DNA from: Neoscytalidium dimidiatum
Lineage: Eukaryota; Ascomycota; Dothideomycetes; Botryosphaeriales; Botryosphaeriaceae
DNA length: 64,000 nucleotides
Direction: 5' to 3'
Assembly (NCBI GenBank): GCA_037367355.1
Contig: CM074702.1
Coordinates: forward strand, 806,001-870,000
Translations under genes and position numbers: made by a program
The notes under the pieces: model-generated
Told to the model about the DNA's origin: nothing
The model's input: only the letters and a program-made list of their open reading frames with translations
Databases searched by the model: none
Part shown: piece by piece, positions 10,901 to 19,162 of the stretch
How positions within the stretch are numbered: the stretch's first letter is position 1
Layout: each line of letters begins with the position of its first letter

Positions 10901-11881
10901 ATGAGTGCTGAGCCTACTCCCATTGCCGCTGTCACAACGCCTACTTTGGAGAGCGGGCCCATGGAGAAGTGGGTGGATATCTGCACGGCTCTAATCGCGG
11001 ATGCCAGGACATTCACGATCAAGAGGCTCCGTCTCATACGTAAGGTTAGGTTGATTCCTATTCCGAGTCAACCGGCCATCACTCCGGGGCAAGGGATCGT
11101 TGCGCAAACGCCTGGTCCGCACAGCCTACCGAAGAGCCAGTACGGCAACCCGTACACGAATGGATCGAACCTAATGCCAGCGGTGCCAATGACAGAACTT
11201 CACCTTGAAGAGAGGTTTGAGCAAGAGCTGGTTATGGACTTTGACGAGACTCTTGTCGATGCTCTGGAGAAGGGCATCGCATCAAGCGGCGTCAGCACGC
11301 CAGCGCTTACTGGCAGCACTTCCTCCATCAACCCTGCCGTTTCGACCCCAACCCAACGCACCTCTACGCTCCACGATAAGTACCACACACCGCAGACGAG
11401 ATCTCGTCTTATCGACCAGGACGAAGACGTCAGCCCCAAGAAACAGCTCCACGCCGCACCATCCTCGGTCAATACCTCCACAACCGCCTCAGCGACTGCC
11501 TCAGCTTCTTCCTCTCGCTCCTCTTCGCGTCGTGGCCGCGGCAGCGGCCCGCGTAACGCTGGCAGCAATGCTCACAACCAGGAGTCTAGTGACGCCGCTA
11601 GCACGATTACCTCGCTGGAGGGCATGCCTCGCGGTAATCAGGAGTGCAAGTCCCTCGTCCTTGGCGCGCTCGAGCAGGTTGTCCGGAGTGTCGCAGCTGA
11701 ACGCACGGGCAACTTTATGCCTGCGCGAGCCGGAAAGGAGGATCCTTCCGGTTCTATGACTGCACACAAGCATGGCAAACACCGTGGTAGGAAGTCTACC
11801 ATCGCGGAGAGTCCGCACAAGGATAGTACGTTGCGGGAAGGCGTCAGAAAATGGTTGGCGCAGGTGGAGGATGGGAACTGA
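7886..11881 (+). CDS. LST4: Folliculin-interacting protein (FNIP/Lst4 type), DENN-family
   Basis: A 1,331-residue intronless ORF of the FNIP/Lst4 family. Family members pair with folliculin/Lst7 and act as the GAP for Gtr2/RagC at the vacuole, promoting TORC1 activity. The N-terminal longin-like part carries DFRIIIAQDEAGATPRAVLF (about residues 78-97) and the family signature CMFGSVPMAYRGTSNKLHII (about 208-227). A DENN-like middle follows (AWVFVDATFGVDSLLSIS-type and RWGVWREEARWLGRWAGGRE, about 400-620), then a long Ser-rich linker. A C-terminal conserved block reads VAGWLARFHPDFVLQGVQPY ... MDFDETLVDALEKG. The start at 7886 is chosen because MLGQLLHSF opens the conserved N-terminus; a competing ATG lies at 7864. 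It sits downstream of IML1 in the same orientation, another regulator of the same GTPase heterodimer. Confidence 0.85.
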   Translation: MLGQLLHSFNPSRRGTPRQSSNLIESVTEDSHTRNLLFPDAHALYQNDSQQAFPQLLSGGSPGGSASYDSTQAGIDLDQHRDFRIIIAQDEAGATPRAVLFDSKPGSGSAESPSAASERRASRILGAGGPMPAGQPPGSSSAFTPGHGRRSSLAAQGSVPQSPTVSAFQRARTRGASISNMQTFEESAQNARLRESEELVKTCLDCMFGSVPMAYRGTSNKLHIIPMEPRASERNVTSPPLHEGYSSLGRSEGRTKSRLATSYTASNIPPVPSQSGAGLSEASQKEVRRRTILITRLFSVSPPDEVEMPESSNSNSTTPTPGSSVGKGNSFPFPHVNSGGVPQYSRKSSRQCRTPMYAIGIILHLPVAPPPPRSGTAPQRTGSKSQGGQDSLGSSFDSDRRAGWAFVDATFGVDSLLSISGNSDVDDRVDVIGQHWDVIVRTLTSLQFVVQDKVMSLFKVAEQTTPAAQPPSRTHGSRSSHREPVMPPRRMLKLQPFALLFDPDIKQAVDSAADRVVRGMKVPRVVTGQGRWGVWREEARWLGRWAGGREQNFFLFNLLTAFLGTHTEWLNILGPKSYRTKHREQQRSIAGEDITIASRTVIVSSDKMAARRLIFLLANFLPASGHALLEGASPVRPSTSTSLRGYSQSPPNANAGLSRQQSLRRTINRKGHKSYPNMNALNNAKNSNSDLSEDKSDDKDEKRPPSRSVPHSRRPSQVHSIKSINATGLAIPSMVEDPATRKGSTTTTSTVTPETAVPVAHFAIHRHSSGSTSSNEARPPSSGSLASVNLRHTLHRTGSGATSPSNDSSASKWGSFISFWSSGARRESSTDHSDILQSTDDGVGIGGYRRPHNHSASKLEQMVQELQVDDFDQEDSEDYEAAVTHDQNPASPGGPHSAARAIPARPKHLNSPLKLSVNENDGVIDVDIALPGFGSPIQSPLLPALGNSVSSLDGSPFGPSFCSSAISFESQPPVNVAGWLARFHPDFVLQGVQPYADLEKDVRKSMSAEPTPIAAVTTPTLESGPMEKWVDICTALIADARTFTIKRLRLIRKVRLIPIPSQPAITPGQGIVAQTPGPHSLPKSQYGNPYTNGSNLMPAVPMTELHLEERFEQELVMDFDETLVDALEKGIASSGVSTPALTGSTSSINPAVSTPTQRTSTLHDKYHTPQTRSRLIDQDEDVSPKKQLHAAPSSVNTSTTASATASASSSRSSSRRGRGSGPRNAGSNAHNQESSDAASTITSLEGMPRGNQECKSLVLGALEQVVRSVAAERTGNFMPARAGKEDPSGSMTAHKHGKHRGRKSTIAESPHKDSTLREGVRKWLAQVEDGN

Positions 11882-12781
11882 GTGGATCGGATCGGGACTT
11901 TCTGATAGTTTTGGTGGGAAGCCTTCTGCCTTGCGTCCGATGGCATGGTCGTGGTGGAGGCCCCTATCAGACTGTCGTTGTACTTTTATGACGAGTCTTC
12001 TTAATGCTCTTCGTTTCCTCCCCAACTGTCTCTTTCCCTTCTCAATCTGTTTTAACAAGGGAATTAGCTGCGCAACTTACTTGCTGCTGCTGCGTTCAAG
12101 CGGGCGTGCGTATTCTTTTTTTTTTTTCCCTCTGCCCTTTTTTTGGAGTTGGCGTTTCATCATACATATCTTATAATGGCGAAATTCGACTAAGACTGGT
12201 GGGGGATTTGCTTTTAGTTTCTTATCTTTTGGGTGGCATTCACATCGGATCATTACATTTGAGGCGGATATAGATTTTTCTCTTTTCTTTCCTTTCCTGT
12301 TCTACTATCATATCGAGGGATATATCGCGTATGGCATGGATAGTCTGACGAGGGGAGGAAGGAGTTCATACTTGGGTTGCACGGTGGTGATGGTGGGATG
12401 TGGGGCACGCATTGTATGTTGGGACGGGATTGGGGTTGGGGAGTCTGAATGGATGTATTCTCTGATGCCATCTAGTGGTCTATGTGTGCGTGCATCTCGA
12501 TGTGTGAGATGTGTCGTGATGTCATGTTATGTTCGGCGGGGTTAAGGAAAGGACGTTGTATGATGTCTTGTCAATGCCATCCTTTTCGAAATTTCTGAAA
12601 GGCTGCAACTTGCAGGCTCAGACATCGAAGAAGGAAAGAGTATACCTGGTTAATGACTAGTATCTTCGCGGGTCAAAATACGTCTATCGAGATATCCAAA
12701 AGCCGAAATATCAGTTTCCGCACGGTTCATCAAAACCACCTGACAGAGTTTCCTTATCTACTTTTCCCACTCATCTCCCTC
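11882..12781. other. intergenic, convergent 3' ends
   Basis: About 900 bp between the end of the FNIP gene and the end of the SDR gene on the opposite strand. It is T-rich with a run near 12115-12128 and holds no recognisable gene. It must carry both 3' UTRs. Confidence 0.55.
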
Positions 12782-13987
12782 TTAGCAGACTACGCATACG
12801 AAAGTCAGTATCAGGTTTCACACAGTGAGAGCCAAAAACCAAGCGGGGGGGTAGATAAGGGAACAACTGTAGGAACAGGAGCAAATAGTAAAACTCACTT
12901 CCAATAACACCGTTGACAGGAATGTCGATGCTGGTGGTGTAGCTGGCGGCGTCGCTGAGCAGGTACACGTACGCGCCGCCCAGCTCCTGGACCTCGGCGA
13001 GCCGGGGGATGCCGCCGTAGTACTTGAGCTGCTGCTCCCAGTCGGGCTGCTGCGGCACCCAGTACGTCATGGCGGTGTTGACGAGGCCGGGGGACACGGA
13101 GTTGACCCGGATGCCGTACTGCGCCCACTCCATGGCGAGCGTGTGCGTCATGTTGCGGACGCCCGCTTTGGACGCGCCGTAAGGGGCGGAGGGGACGCGC
13201 TGGAGGAGGACATTTAGTTTCGGATTTGGATTTCTTTCTTTTTCCTCTTTTTCTTCTGAAAACTCTCTTACCTTGTTCGGCCGGTACGATGCCATGGATG
13301 CGGTGAAGACGACGGACCCCTTGATCCCGAGCTTGATGAACGTTCTTGCCGCCACGCGCGCGCAGTAGAAGGCTCCAAACAACTGGAAAGCGTTCATTAG
13401 GATCCTCAAAAAAAAAAAAAAGATAATTCTCCCCAAATCCATTGTGTATTCTTTCGGCTTTTTCTTTTTCTTTTTCTTTTTCTACTCACATTGACCGCGA
13501 AAAGCTGCTGGATCTCCTCATCCGTGAAGTCGAGCGCGGCTTTGTGCTTCGTGCGGCCCGCGTTCACGACCATTCCGTGCAGCGCGCCGGCCTCCCGGAC
13601 GATGCGGTCCACGGCCTCGGCCACGCTCGCCTCGGTCGTCACGTCCGCCTGCACCGCGAGCAGGCGGTCCGGGTAGCGTTTCGACACGGCGGCGAACTCG
13701 TCGCCCGGCGCGGCGATGTCGATCGAGTAGACGCGCGCGGCGCCGTTGTCGAGGCAGCACTCGGCGATGCCGAGGCCGATGCCGCGGTTGGCTCCCGTGA
13801 CTGTGGTTCAAGTATGAGTGATGTGGGTGGGAAAGGTATGAATGCTCCCCTTTTTCTTTTTTGGCGGAGTTTTGGGCTCTGGGGAAGATTTACTTGCGAT
13901 GACTTTGCCTGATAGTTGGACCTTAGTCTCGGGCTTACCAGCGGGCGAAGCAGCATTGCTACTTGATTCGGTTGCGGATGGTGACAT
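12782..13987 (-). CDS. SDR-family oxidoreductase, sorbose/polyol reductase-like
   Basis: Classical short-chain dehydrogenase with five exons on the minus strand: 13987-13894, 13800-13490, 13382-13272, 13199-12899 and 12789-12782 (825 nt, 274 residues). All four introns have GT..AG ends. Motifs are the cofactor loop TGANRGIG, VVNAG, the catalytic Ser in FTASMASYRPNK and YGASK. The ending SDAASYTTSIDIPVNG is typical of the fungal Sou1/mannitol dehydrogenase branch, which interconverts ketoses and polyols with NADP(H). The exact substrate is not deducible. The last exon is only 8 nt; an alternative acceptor near 12863 would give a longer tail. It is transcribed divergently from the aldolase across 527 bp that contain two copies of the cluster palindrome. 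Confidence 0.85.
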
Positions 13988-14171
13988 GGCGGTGCGCGTA
14001 CGATCAGAAAGGATTGCTTTTTACAACAAAGAAGGGAGATGAGGTATAATACTACATCTCGATATGTCAGCCTTGGAAGATGTCTTGCAGTTATAGATAA
14101 TCCGGAAGATCTGCAATAGCCGTGGACCCGGTATCATTCCAGCCCGTGGTGTAGAGGTGGGTTGGCGGGGT

Positions 14172-14188
14172 GCACTCGTATCGAGGGC
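14172..14188. promoter_or_regulatory. putative cluster operator, site 1
   Basis: GCACTCG-TAT-CGAGGGC: 7-bp arms around a 3-bp spacer, with one mismatch between arms. It lies about 185 bp upstream of the SDR start and about 327 bp upstream of the aldolase start. It shares 14 consecutive bases (read on the opposite strand) with site 3. Binding by the cluster Zn2Cys6 protein is inference. Confidence 0.6.
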
Positions 14189-14193
14189 ACTGA

Positions 14194-14210
14194 AGCCTCG
14201 CCTCGGGGAC
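14194..14210. promoter_or_regulatory. weak copy of the cluster palindrome
   Basis: AGCCTCG-CCT-CGGGGAC, six bases after site 1. Each arm matches the best copy in five of seven positions. It may be a low-affinity neighbour of site 1 or chance. Confidence 0.25.
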
Positions 14211-14388
14211 AGGAGCCAGGCCCTGTGCCAATCGGCTCGAGGGTTCTGGGGTGCCCCACTGTCGAACACCGACTCTACCCCGCTTTACAGGACCACTCCT
14301 GTCATCGCTGGAGTACCATGTCAGCAGCCGGGGTCTATCTCGTGATATTTGAAGGCGAAGTATCATGGCTGATTTGATTGTCGACTTA

Positions 14389-14405
14389 ATCCTCGTTGCG
14401 AGGGC
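14389..14405. promoter_or_regulatory. putative cluster operator, site 2
   Basis: ATCCTCG-TTG-CGAGGGC. The right arm is identical to sites 1 and 3 and the left arm keeps CCTCG. It lies about 110 bp upstream of the aldolase start codon, a usual distance for an activator site in a fungal promoter. Confidence 0.6.
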
Positions 14406-14514
14406 TCCTAAATGGCTGGATTTTTCCCAAGGCAGACACCGACACATTACCCGACAAAACCCACAAACTTTCCTCTAAGCACCCATCACCCCGTACCAGA
14501 CAACTTCTACCACC

Positions 14515-15453
14515 ATGGCCTCGTCCCAGAATTGGAAGGACAACAACCGCACCATCCAGATCCTCAAGGCCGCTGAGGAAGGCAAGTATGGCGTACTGGC
14601 CGCCATCGCCTACAACATCGAGCAAATCCTTGGCCTCGTGCGCGCAGCTGAGAAAGCACGTTCGCCCTTGATCATCCAGTTTTTCCCATGGGCGATAACC
14701 TATTCGGACGGTCTCCTCATCCGGGCCGCAGCGGATGCTATTAAGAGCGCCACAGTGCCAATCTCGATCCACTTGGATCATGCGCAAGAGGAAGCCCTGA
14801 TTCGGCACGCCGCAGATAACCTGCCTTTCGATAGCATCATGGTCGACATGTCGCACTACGAAAAAGAAGAGAACCTGTCCAAGACGAAAGTTCTAGTGGA
14901 ATACTGCCACGCAAGACGCATTGCGACGGAAGCGGAGCCCGGCCGAATTGAAGGCGGTGAGGATGGCGTCATGGACACGGCCGGTCTAGAAGGAAGCAAG
15001 ACGACGGTTGAGGAGGTACACGATTTCACGGCCACCGGTGTGGATATTCTCGCTCCCGCAATCGGTAACATACACGGTGAATACGGCCCGACTGGTCCTC
15101 AGCTGGATTTCGAGAGGTGAGCTTGCGTACGCCCTGATAAAGGATGGGTTTCTGCTGACTACTGAATTTTCCTCGTCAAAAGGATGAAGAAGCTCCTTCC
15201 CCACGTCCATGGAAAGGTCAGGATAGCCTTGCATGGTACCAATGGCTTCAGGCCTGAGCTGGTGAAGCAGTGTATTGATGCAGGTGTTTCTAAGATCAAC
15301 GTGAATAAGTTGGTCCTCGACGACTACTTTGATCACCTCGCAGCCAAAGCAGGGAAGGTACCGCAGACGGTCTTGATGGAGGAAGGTACAGAAAAAGTTA
15401 TTTCTCTGACTGTTGAATGGATGAAGGCCTGTGGTTCGGCTGGAAAGGCGTAA
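14515..15453 (+). CDS. Class II ketose-bisphosphate aldolase
   Basis: Two exons, 14515-15116 and 15183-15453 (290 residues), with a 66-nt GT..AG intron and a strong start context (ccaccATGg). It belongs to the FbaA/KbaY/GatY class of zinc-dependent aldolases, which cleave ketose (bis)phosphates to a C3 keto unit and an aldehyde. Metal-site motifs are ISIHLDHAQ, EAEPGRIEGGEDG, IGNIHGEYG and IALHGTNG; NVNKLV lies in the phosphate-binding strand. EAEPGRIEGGEDG has Pro where many members have Leu (EAELGxIGGxED), so substrate range may differ. It ends 160 bp before the convergent regulator gene. The housekeeping fructose-bisphosphate aldolase is longer (about 360 residues); this is the short bacterial-type branch. 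Its true substrate is unknown. Confidence 0.85.
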
Positions 15454-15613
15454 GGTATCGTTCCGTGCATCTCGCCAACGCAGGATGCTCCCCGTGGACG
15501 GTTGGAAGAGTCATTCAGATGCACTGGCACACTAAAGGCATTGTAACCGGTGCATCTATCCTTCCCACGTATAATAATACTGGCACGATAAACTGCCAGA
15601 AGTGGTGTACCAA

Positions 15614-17522
15614 TTATGAAAAACTCCAGAGAGCCTGTAGTTCATCGTCAAGCGGCTTTATTGGCCAACCCGTGCGTCGTCGGCATGCCTCGATAAGTTT
15701 TAGAACTGTCTCGCGTTGTCTATCGTCCTGTATGCAAAGGCCCGCTTAGGTGTGGACTTAGCAAATGCGACTCGGTATACGGAGTGAATAACTTACCGAT
15801 ATATAAGCACTGTGAAGACATTAGAGCTGCCGCATCATCGGAAAGAGGTTTTGCAATGCCGCAAATAGTGTTTATGCATTTTTTAACTTCGTTATGATGT
15901 TGCATAAATTCACTAAGGCCTCCAAGGTATGGTCGATGAAGATATACCAGGATGCGGCCAGCGTGACTGAGTTGGACAGCCACGGCTGCATACATCAGCT
16001 AAAGGTTTCAAAGAAGCAGCAGACGAAAGCCCTACCAAACGGTGATGGATGGATCCAGATAGGAGGAAAGACGTCTGACTCAAAAGTGGTATCAATTGGC
16101 AACGGAGAGAACTTGGTAGTAAGCAAACTTTGCCATTCATCGAAAATCCGGAGTAAGGTTTCCGCTTTGGTAATTCTTGCTTGAACATTGTCCCTGTCTG
16201 CCTCTATTTCCTCTTTTGAACAGAAGTTGACAGCCTTCGAGAACATGTATACTGATCGACATGCGAGCTCATGTTCGTTCAATTGGTCGAATGTCCGTGG
16301 ATGTTTCCAAAAGGTGAATACCTTTCGTTTCTCTCGAAAGGCGGCCCAAACATCCTGGCACAGCCACGCCCACCAATTCGCTTGCTTCAAACCTCCTGAG
16401 TCTCCGTGGATAACTTGGGAGCGTTGTATCCAGAAAACACCCTTCAGATGGCGTTCCCAATCTTGGCGGGAGCCGTCCAACATCTCATATGTCGAGACGA
16501 TGAGGGAGGTAGCTAGTAATTCTAGGCTTGTTTTGAACGTATCATATTGCATGGCCTTATGCAAGTAATGGAGGGTTTCGTAGTAATACTTGAGGGCATC
16601 AGCCCGGTCGTGGCGTATGTTGGAAGCGACATCTGGATTCAAGGAGATGTGGCGGACAGAGAGGGCCAAGATTGCGTTCATGAGACCAAGGTTGTACATC
16701 TGGTCCAACGAGCTCAGCGGATGTTTGTGGTATTAACAGGGAGTGGAGAAAACTTACAGCGAGACGAGGAACAAGTGTGGTGAAGTGATCATCTGGGTCG
16801 AAAAGATCAAGCCAGCGGCCGACTCGGCGGACGAAATTGTCGAACAGAAGACATTCGTTGGATGAAAGCTGGATTTGTTCTGAGCACTGCCATTTGCTGT
16901 GCTCAGCAATTGAACTCTGCTCTGCCGGAGAAAGGATAGATGGTCTTCGGGCGAGCAGATTTGAGTCTTGAACGGCGGTTTCTTGGTCAAGAGGGTAGAA
17001 AGATTGGCCGGAGTCGGCGTCAAATTCGAGGGCAGCATCATCCAGCAACAACCCGAACCAACCGGCAGTTGCGGTTCCGATTGCTGGGCGTGCCGAGCTC
17101 ACGGAACTTCCAGGGGAATCGCCAAAGGTAGCACTAGCAAAAGCATTACCCGTGTCGCCCGCAGAAGGCTGGCTGAACGAAGCAATAACGATGTCATTCT
17201 GGGTGATGACAGCGGATGCATTGAGAGGCTGCTCTGGTTCACTTTCGGTAGACTGTGGCTGCGCCTTGGACCGGGACTGGGCAGCATCTGCATACTCGCA
17301 AGAATGGCTGCTTTTCATGCAGGGGCCACAAGAAGGAGTAGCTTCATCGCACTTGATATGGCGCCTCCGACAAGTGATGCTGCAGGGATTGGTTAGGGCT
17401 GGCCTAGGAGGGTGGGAGGTGAGACAGGGGGTAGCTCACCAGCCTGTACGCGTTCTTAGGCCTCGACCACGGGGCTTTCTGGTTCGTGCACGCTGTGCTC
17501 TTCGTGACTCGGCATCTGGCAT
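15614..17522 (-). CDS. Zn(2)-Cys(6) fungal transcription factor of the cluster
   Basis: Five exons: 17522-17440, 17379-16758, 16699-16036, 15985-15797 and 15744-15614 (1,689 nt, 562 residues). All four introns are 50-60 nt with GT..AG ends. The binuclear zinc cluster begins at residue 28, GCITCRRRHIKCDEATPSCG followed by PCMKSSHSC, with its first Cys codon split by intron 1. A basic N-terminus (RARTRKPRGRGLRTRT) precedes it. A fungal-specific transcription factor middle region follows, with LMNAILALSVRHIS, PPIWIHPSPF and ILVYLHRPYLG, and the typical tail RETVLKLIEACRRRTGWP. It lies between the aldolase and the second SDR and is the natural candidate for binding the shared palindromes. Only about 174 bp separate its start from the end of the upstream SDR gene. 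Confidence 0.88.
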
Positions 17523-17696
17523 GATGAACGAGGGATTGGATGTGATGAGCACAGCGATGAAGCGGGAACGCGATGCGGGGACGCAATGGCTCTGTGATTC
17601 TCCGGGTAGGCTAGTCTACCAGGTAGAGGCGGCTAAGCGAGCGGAAGCCTTCCGTCGCGTCTTCTCCGTCTGATCCTCCGTAACCGTGTCAACTCA

Positions 17697-18541
17697 TCAT
17701 TGCAGATTTACAAACATGCCTCCATCAGCAAGCAGACCAGACCCATTCACAAAACTGCTAAAGCCCTCACTCGCCAGGAACACTGCTGGTCCGGCCATCT
17801 CTTCAGGTTTGCCCACTCTCCCAAGTGGGATCCGCTTCTGAAGGTACTTGACCTTCTCCGGGTCTTTCAATTCGTGGTCCGCCAACTGCGTGTCTGTGGT
17901 ACCTGGCAGCAGCGCGTTGCACCGAATCTTGTGTTTACCGAGCGCGATGGCCATCGACTGCATCATAGACAGTACGGCCGCCTTGGTCGGCGTGTAATGT
18001 ACCTGCATTCCCCCGCCGACCAACGCGCTCACAGAAGATACCGCGATGATGCTCCCGCCGTGTCCTTGTGAAACCATCTGCCGCGCTGCTGCTTGACACA
18101 TATGAAACGTCCCGTCCACGTTTACTCTGAATGATTGTTGGTAGACGCTCTGCTCGATCCTGTCCATGTCAGTGTGAAGCCGCATATCCAAAGAACCTGT
18201 TCCGCTTACTCTAGGAAGTTTGTCGGCTTGAAGACGCCTGCGTTCGATACGCAGACGTCCAGCCTACCCCATTTTTCCACCGCTTTAGACACCAGTTGCT
18301 GGCTGGTTTCTGGTTCGGAGATGTCTCCAGCCAAATCAAACACCTCACCAGCCTTGAATCTCCGTGCTTCTTCGTGAAGACTCTGCCGCAATGCTTCGTC
18401 GCGCTGCAGCCCAAGATGATTGACCACCACGTTGCATCCTTGGCGCAGATATTCCAGTGTAATCGCTCGTCCAATTCCAGTGACTCCGCCGGTCACGATG
18501 GCGGTCTTGCCTCGAAGTAAGCCGCAAGCTGGCAGAACCAT
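17697..18541 (-). CDS. SDR oxidoreductase, L-rhamnose 1-dehydrogenase-like
   Basis: Two exons, 18541-18210 and 18159-17697 (264 residues), with a 50-nt intron. Classical SDR motifs are TGGVTGIGRAI, VVVNHLG, GDISEPET, VSNAGVF, the SVSALVGGG serine loop, YTPTKAAVLSMMQS and RCNALLPGT. The terminal segment DGGMFVNLQ, together with KDPEKVKYLQKRIPLGRVGKPEEMAGPAVFLAS-type sequence, closely resembles what I recall of the yeast L-rhamnose 1-dehydrogenase (LRA1/DHG2). That enzyme oxidises L-rhamnose or L-lyxose to the lactone with NAD(P). Substrate assignment is from family resemblance, not proven. The rest of the known oxidative rhamnose pathway (lactonase, dehydratase, HpcH-type aldolase) is absent nearby. 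It is divergent from the sugar transporter. Confidence 0.82.
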
Positions 18542-18610
18542 TTCGATCTAGAGTTTGATCTGCTCTGGATTGAACGTCTAATAACCCAAATTAAGACAGG
18601 CGTGCTGGGG

Positions 18611-18620
18611 ACTTATATTG
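18611..18620 (-). promoter_or_regulatory. TATA-like element of the SDR gene
   Basis: CAATATAAGT on the minus strand, about 70-80 nt upstream of the start codon at 18541 and 3 bp from palindrome site 3. Confidence 0.4.
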
Positions 18621-18623
18621 CTG

Positions 18624-18640
18624 GCCCTCGATACGAGGGC
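18624..18640. promoter_or_regulatory. putative cluster operator, site 3 (perfect palindrome)
   Basis: GCCCTCG-ATA-CGAGGGC: perfect 7-bp inverted arms around a 3-bp spacer. It lies immediately upstream of the TATA-like element of the SDR gene, about 83-99 nt before its start codon. It is the best copy of the motif and defines its form. Confidence 0.65.
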
Positions 18641-18933
18641 TTCGGTTGCGCGTCCTTCGTTCTGCCGGGCCGAATCCGAGCACCTCTACAAGCCACCACG
18701 GCCTTTGGTACCGATAAACATGCTTCGAACTCCTGGGCTCGAGGATGCACGAGTATCTCTTGATGACAATAATGACATTTACGGCCTGGCAGTTGTTTGG
18801 ACTCCCTACGATCATGTCCACATCCCTAATTCGACTGTTAGTAAGTCTTGGTAGGCTGGAAGGTTGTTGCCGGTACGCTATTATGGTCGGTCTCATAAAG
18901 CTCGAAGTGTCCAATGTTCTTGCCACCCATGAT

Positions 18934-18950
18934 GCCCCCGAATCGAGGGT
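18934..18950. promoter_or_regulatory. putative cluster operator, site 4
   Basis: GCCCCCG-AAT-CGAGGGT: one substitution in each arm relative to site 3. It lies about 213 bp upstream of the transporter start codon at 19163. Confidence 0.5.
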
Positions 18951-19090
18951 CCTTGAAGTGAGACGGCTAAACAGCCCAATCAACAGATGTGTGCACGAGT
19001 CCAGTCATCACTCTACGCAGTACCAGGCGAATGCAGGGCCCCGCATTTTGGAAGTGTTCCAAAGCACTCGTCTGATAACTTCAGTCCCAT

Positions 19091-19099
19091 CATAAATAC
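19091..19099 (+). promoter_or_regulatory. TATA-like element of the transporter gene
   Basis: CATAAATAC about 64-72 nt upstream of the transporter start codon. Weak motif, suggestive by position only. Confidence 0.3.
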
Positions 19100-19162
19100 A
19101 GGCCAATGTCATGAGACGAATGGCAAGCTATTTTTCCTACCTTTCACTCTTATCGTCGAACC

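Larger units (their letters stand above)
13988..14514. promoter_or_regulatory. divergent promoter of the SDR and aldolase genes
   Basis: A 527 bp region between two divergent start codons. It holds two strong copies of the CCTCG-N3-CGAGGG palindrome (14172-14188 and 14389-14405), a weaker copy at 14194-14210 and a lone CGAGGG half site near 14238. This suggests joint control of both genes. Confidence 0.7.
18542..19162. promoter_or_regulatory. divergent promoter of the rhamnose-DH-like SDR and sugar transporter
   Basis: A 621 bp region between two divergent starts. It contains palindrome site 3 beside a TATA-like element for the SDR and site 4 upstream of the transporter. A CTCG..CGAG pair with longer spacing lies at 18738-18753, and a lone left arm (GCACTCG) at 19064-19070. 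Confidence 0.7.
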
